Shown one piece after another: positions 20,176 through 20,905 of a DNA stretch of 20,905 bases. A model generated the notes under the pieces. That model searched no databases and was not told where the DNA came from. It saw only the letters and a list, made by a program, of their open reading frames with translations. The position numbers and the translations under genes are program-made. The DNA comes from a virus. The first letter of the stretch is position 1, and each line of letters begins with the position of its first letter. The stretch lies in IMG/VR virus record IMGVR_UViG_3300044971_004086, positions 1-20,905 of that record. One strand, written 5' to 3'.

Positions 20176-20905
20176 AGCTGAATTCCTTCTTGGCAGCCTC
20201 ATCAAGCTTTGCAAGAATCTGATCAGTAAAGTACTGTTCAGGATTCTCCTTGATCTCTTTGCCAAACACTTTACGGCCATCAGAGAGCTCGTAGCGTGTG
20301 GAAACCTTCTTGATGATCTCATACTTCTCTGCAAGATCCAACAAGCCGTAGTACTTGTCAAGACCCGTATCGTACCTCAGAAGAACCTCAACGTCCTTGT
20401 TCTCACGAGAGAGACGAGACTTGTGCATCCTGACCTTGATGATGTTGCCAATGATCTCATCACCATCACGTTCCTTCTTCTTGGAAAGGAATGCAATAGA
20501 AGATGCAGCATACTTGAGGCCAGTACCACCACCCATTTCCTTTGTAGGAATGTAGGAACCGACGACCTCGTAGACGTGGTTCGTCACGATCATAGGAACC
20601 TTGACCTTGGCAAGCTTTAGGGTCAGCACACGGAATGCTGCTTTGATAACCTGAGCCTTAGTCATGTCCCTCGTCTCTTTGCCCTCTGCAGTGTCTTCCA
20701 TTTCCTTGGTAGTAGAAAGCAGGCCAAGGCTATCGAGGACAAACATCATTGGAGGACGGCTGTCTTCAGGCGTCTTGTCGTATGCATCGAGCATCTTAAG
20801 GGCGTGTGTGCGGAACTTCTGGATTGTGTCTGGCTCGGAAATGATCACGCGAGTCGTGTCAATCCCACGAGACTCCATCATCGACTTAGTGACAGCAGCC
20901 TCAGT
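20156..20905 (-). CDS. uvsX: UvsX RecA-like recombinase, N-terminus off the right edge (partial)
   Basis: The frame is open to base 20905 (TEAAVTKS precedes the first visible Met), so the N-terminal part with Walker A is missing. Visible parts: [15 protein letters not shown], Walker [14 protein letters not shown], a mobile-loop region with [20 protein letters not shown] then [18 protein letters not shown], and [16 protein letters not shown], all in the order of T4 UvsX. It is the strand-exchange protein for recombination-dependent replication and repair. The acidic C-terminus ends EFSYGGDSD and overlaps the helicase start region by up to 20 bases. Confidence 0.95.
   Translation of the reverse strand, partial: TEAAVTKSMMESRGIDTTRVIISEPDTIQKFRTHALKMLDAYDKTPEDSRPPMMFVLDSLGLLSTTKEMEDTAEGKETRDMTKAQVIKAAFRVLTLKLAKVKVPMIVTNHVYEVVGSYIPTKEMGGGTGLKYAASSIAFLSKKKERDGDEIIGNIIKVRMHKSRLSRENKDVEVLLRYDTGLDKYYGLLDLAEKYEIIKKVSTRYELSDGRKVFGKEIKENPEQYFTDQILAKLDEAAKKEFSYGGDSD

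Noticed and set aside
20176-20361. Long N-terminal extension of the helicase
   Set aside because: It is a shadow of the uvsX frame; gp41 similarity begins at the [10 protein letters not shown] segment.
1-20905. CRISPR array, insertion sequence, integrase or attachment site
   Set aside because: No direct-repeat array with spacers, transposase or integrase frame, or flanking duplications were seen.

Overview
This window looks like part of the genome of a large T4-like marine myophage infecting a Gram-negative host. Supporting genes are a UvsX recombinase and a gp41/DnaB-type helicase at the right edge, a lysis cassette with separate inner and outer spanins at the left edge, late-promoter-like TATAAATA variants in front of several transcription units, dense packing with ATGA or TAATG junctions, and hypothetical proteins of types common in marine T4-like phages. 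The DNA is moderately AT-rich. The host cannot be named from this window.

Layout, left to right. (1) 1-6147, minus strand: putative holin, o-spanin, i-spanin, GH19 endolysin, three small conserved phage proteins, an FkbM-type methyltransferase, a virion structural protein and a possible capsid-targeted protein. (2) 6184-6513: one small minus-strand gene with a consensus sigma70 promoter (TTGACA-16-TATAAT) and its own terminator, back to back with a late-type promoter facing right. (3) 6528-11475, plus strand: five tightly overlapping genes for CsgF, the CsgG outer-membrane pore, a curlin-repeat protein, a secreted FecR-domain protein and a CHASE2 class III adenylate cyclase. (4) 11467-14310, minus strand, convergent with the previous operon: two paralogous small membrane proteins, a 633-residue autotransporter-like outer-membrane protein, a small secreted protein and a tiny membrane peptide. 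(5) 14344-18569, minus strand: HIGH-type nucleotidyltransferase, KxDG ligase-like nucleotidyltransferase, queuosine-precursor-type transporter, conserved phage protein, Fe/Mn superoxide dismutase and zinc metallopeptidase. (6) 18622-18773: a candidate free-standing structured RNA with its own late promoter and terminator. (7) 18775-20905: replicative helicase and UvsX.

The most striking content is the block 6478-14310, which looks like a phage-borne cell-envelope programme: curli-type secretion and fibre subunit, a periplasm-to-cytoplasm cAMP signalling pair, and facing it an autotransporter with a lectin-like passenger. The likely promoter for the curli operon is late, so the proteins would appear while virions are assembled. 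A second theme is an N-terminal tag of the form M-x-x-F-x-x-F-L/I-x-E on four proteins. It resembles the T4 capsid-targeting sequence cut by the gp21 protease, and suggests that a ligase-like enzyme, a nucleotidyltransferase and two others may be packaged in the head and injected with the DNA.

All functional calls rest on motifs read by eye. No database search, structure prediction or folding calculation was run.
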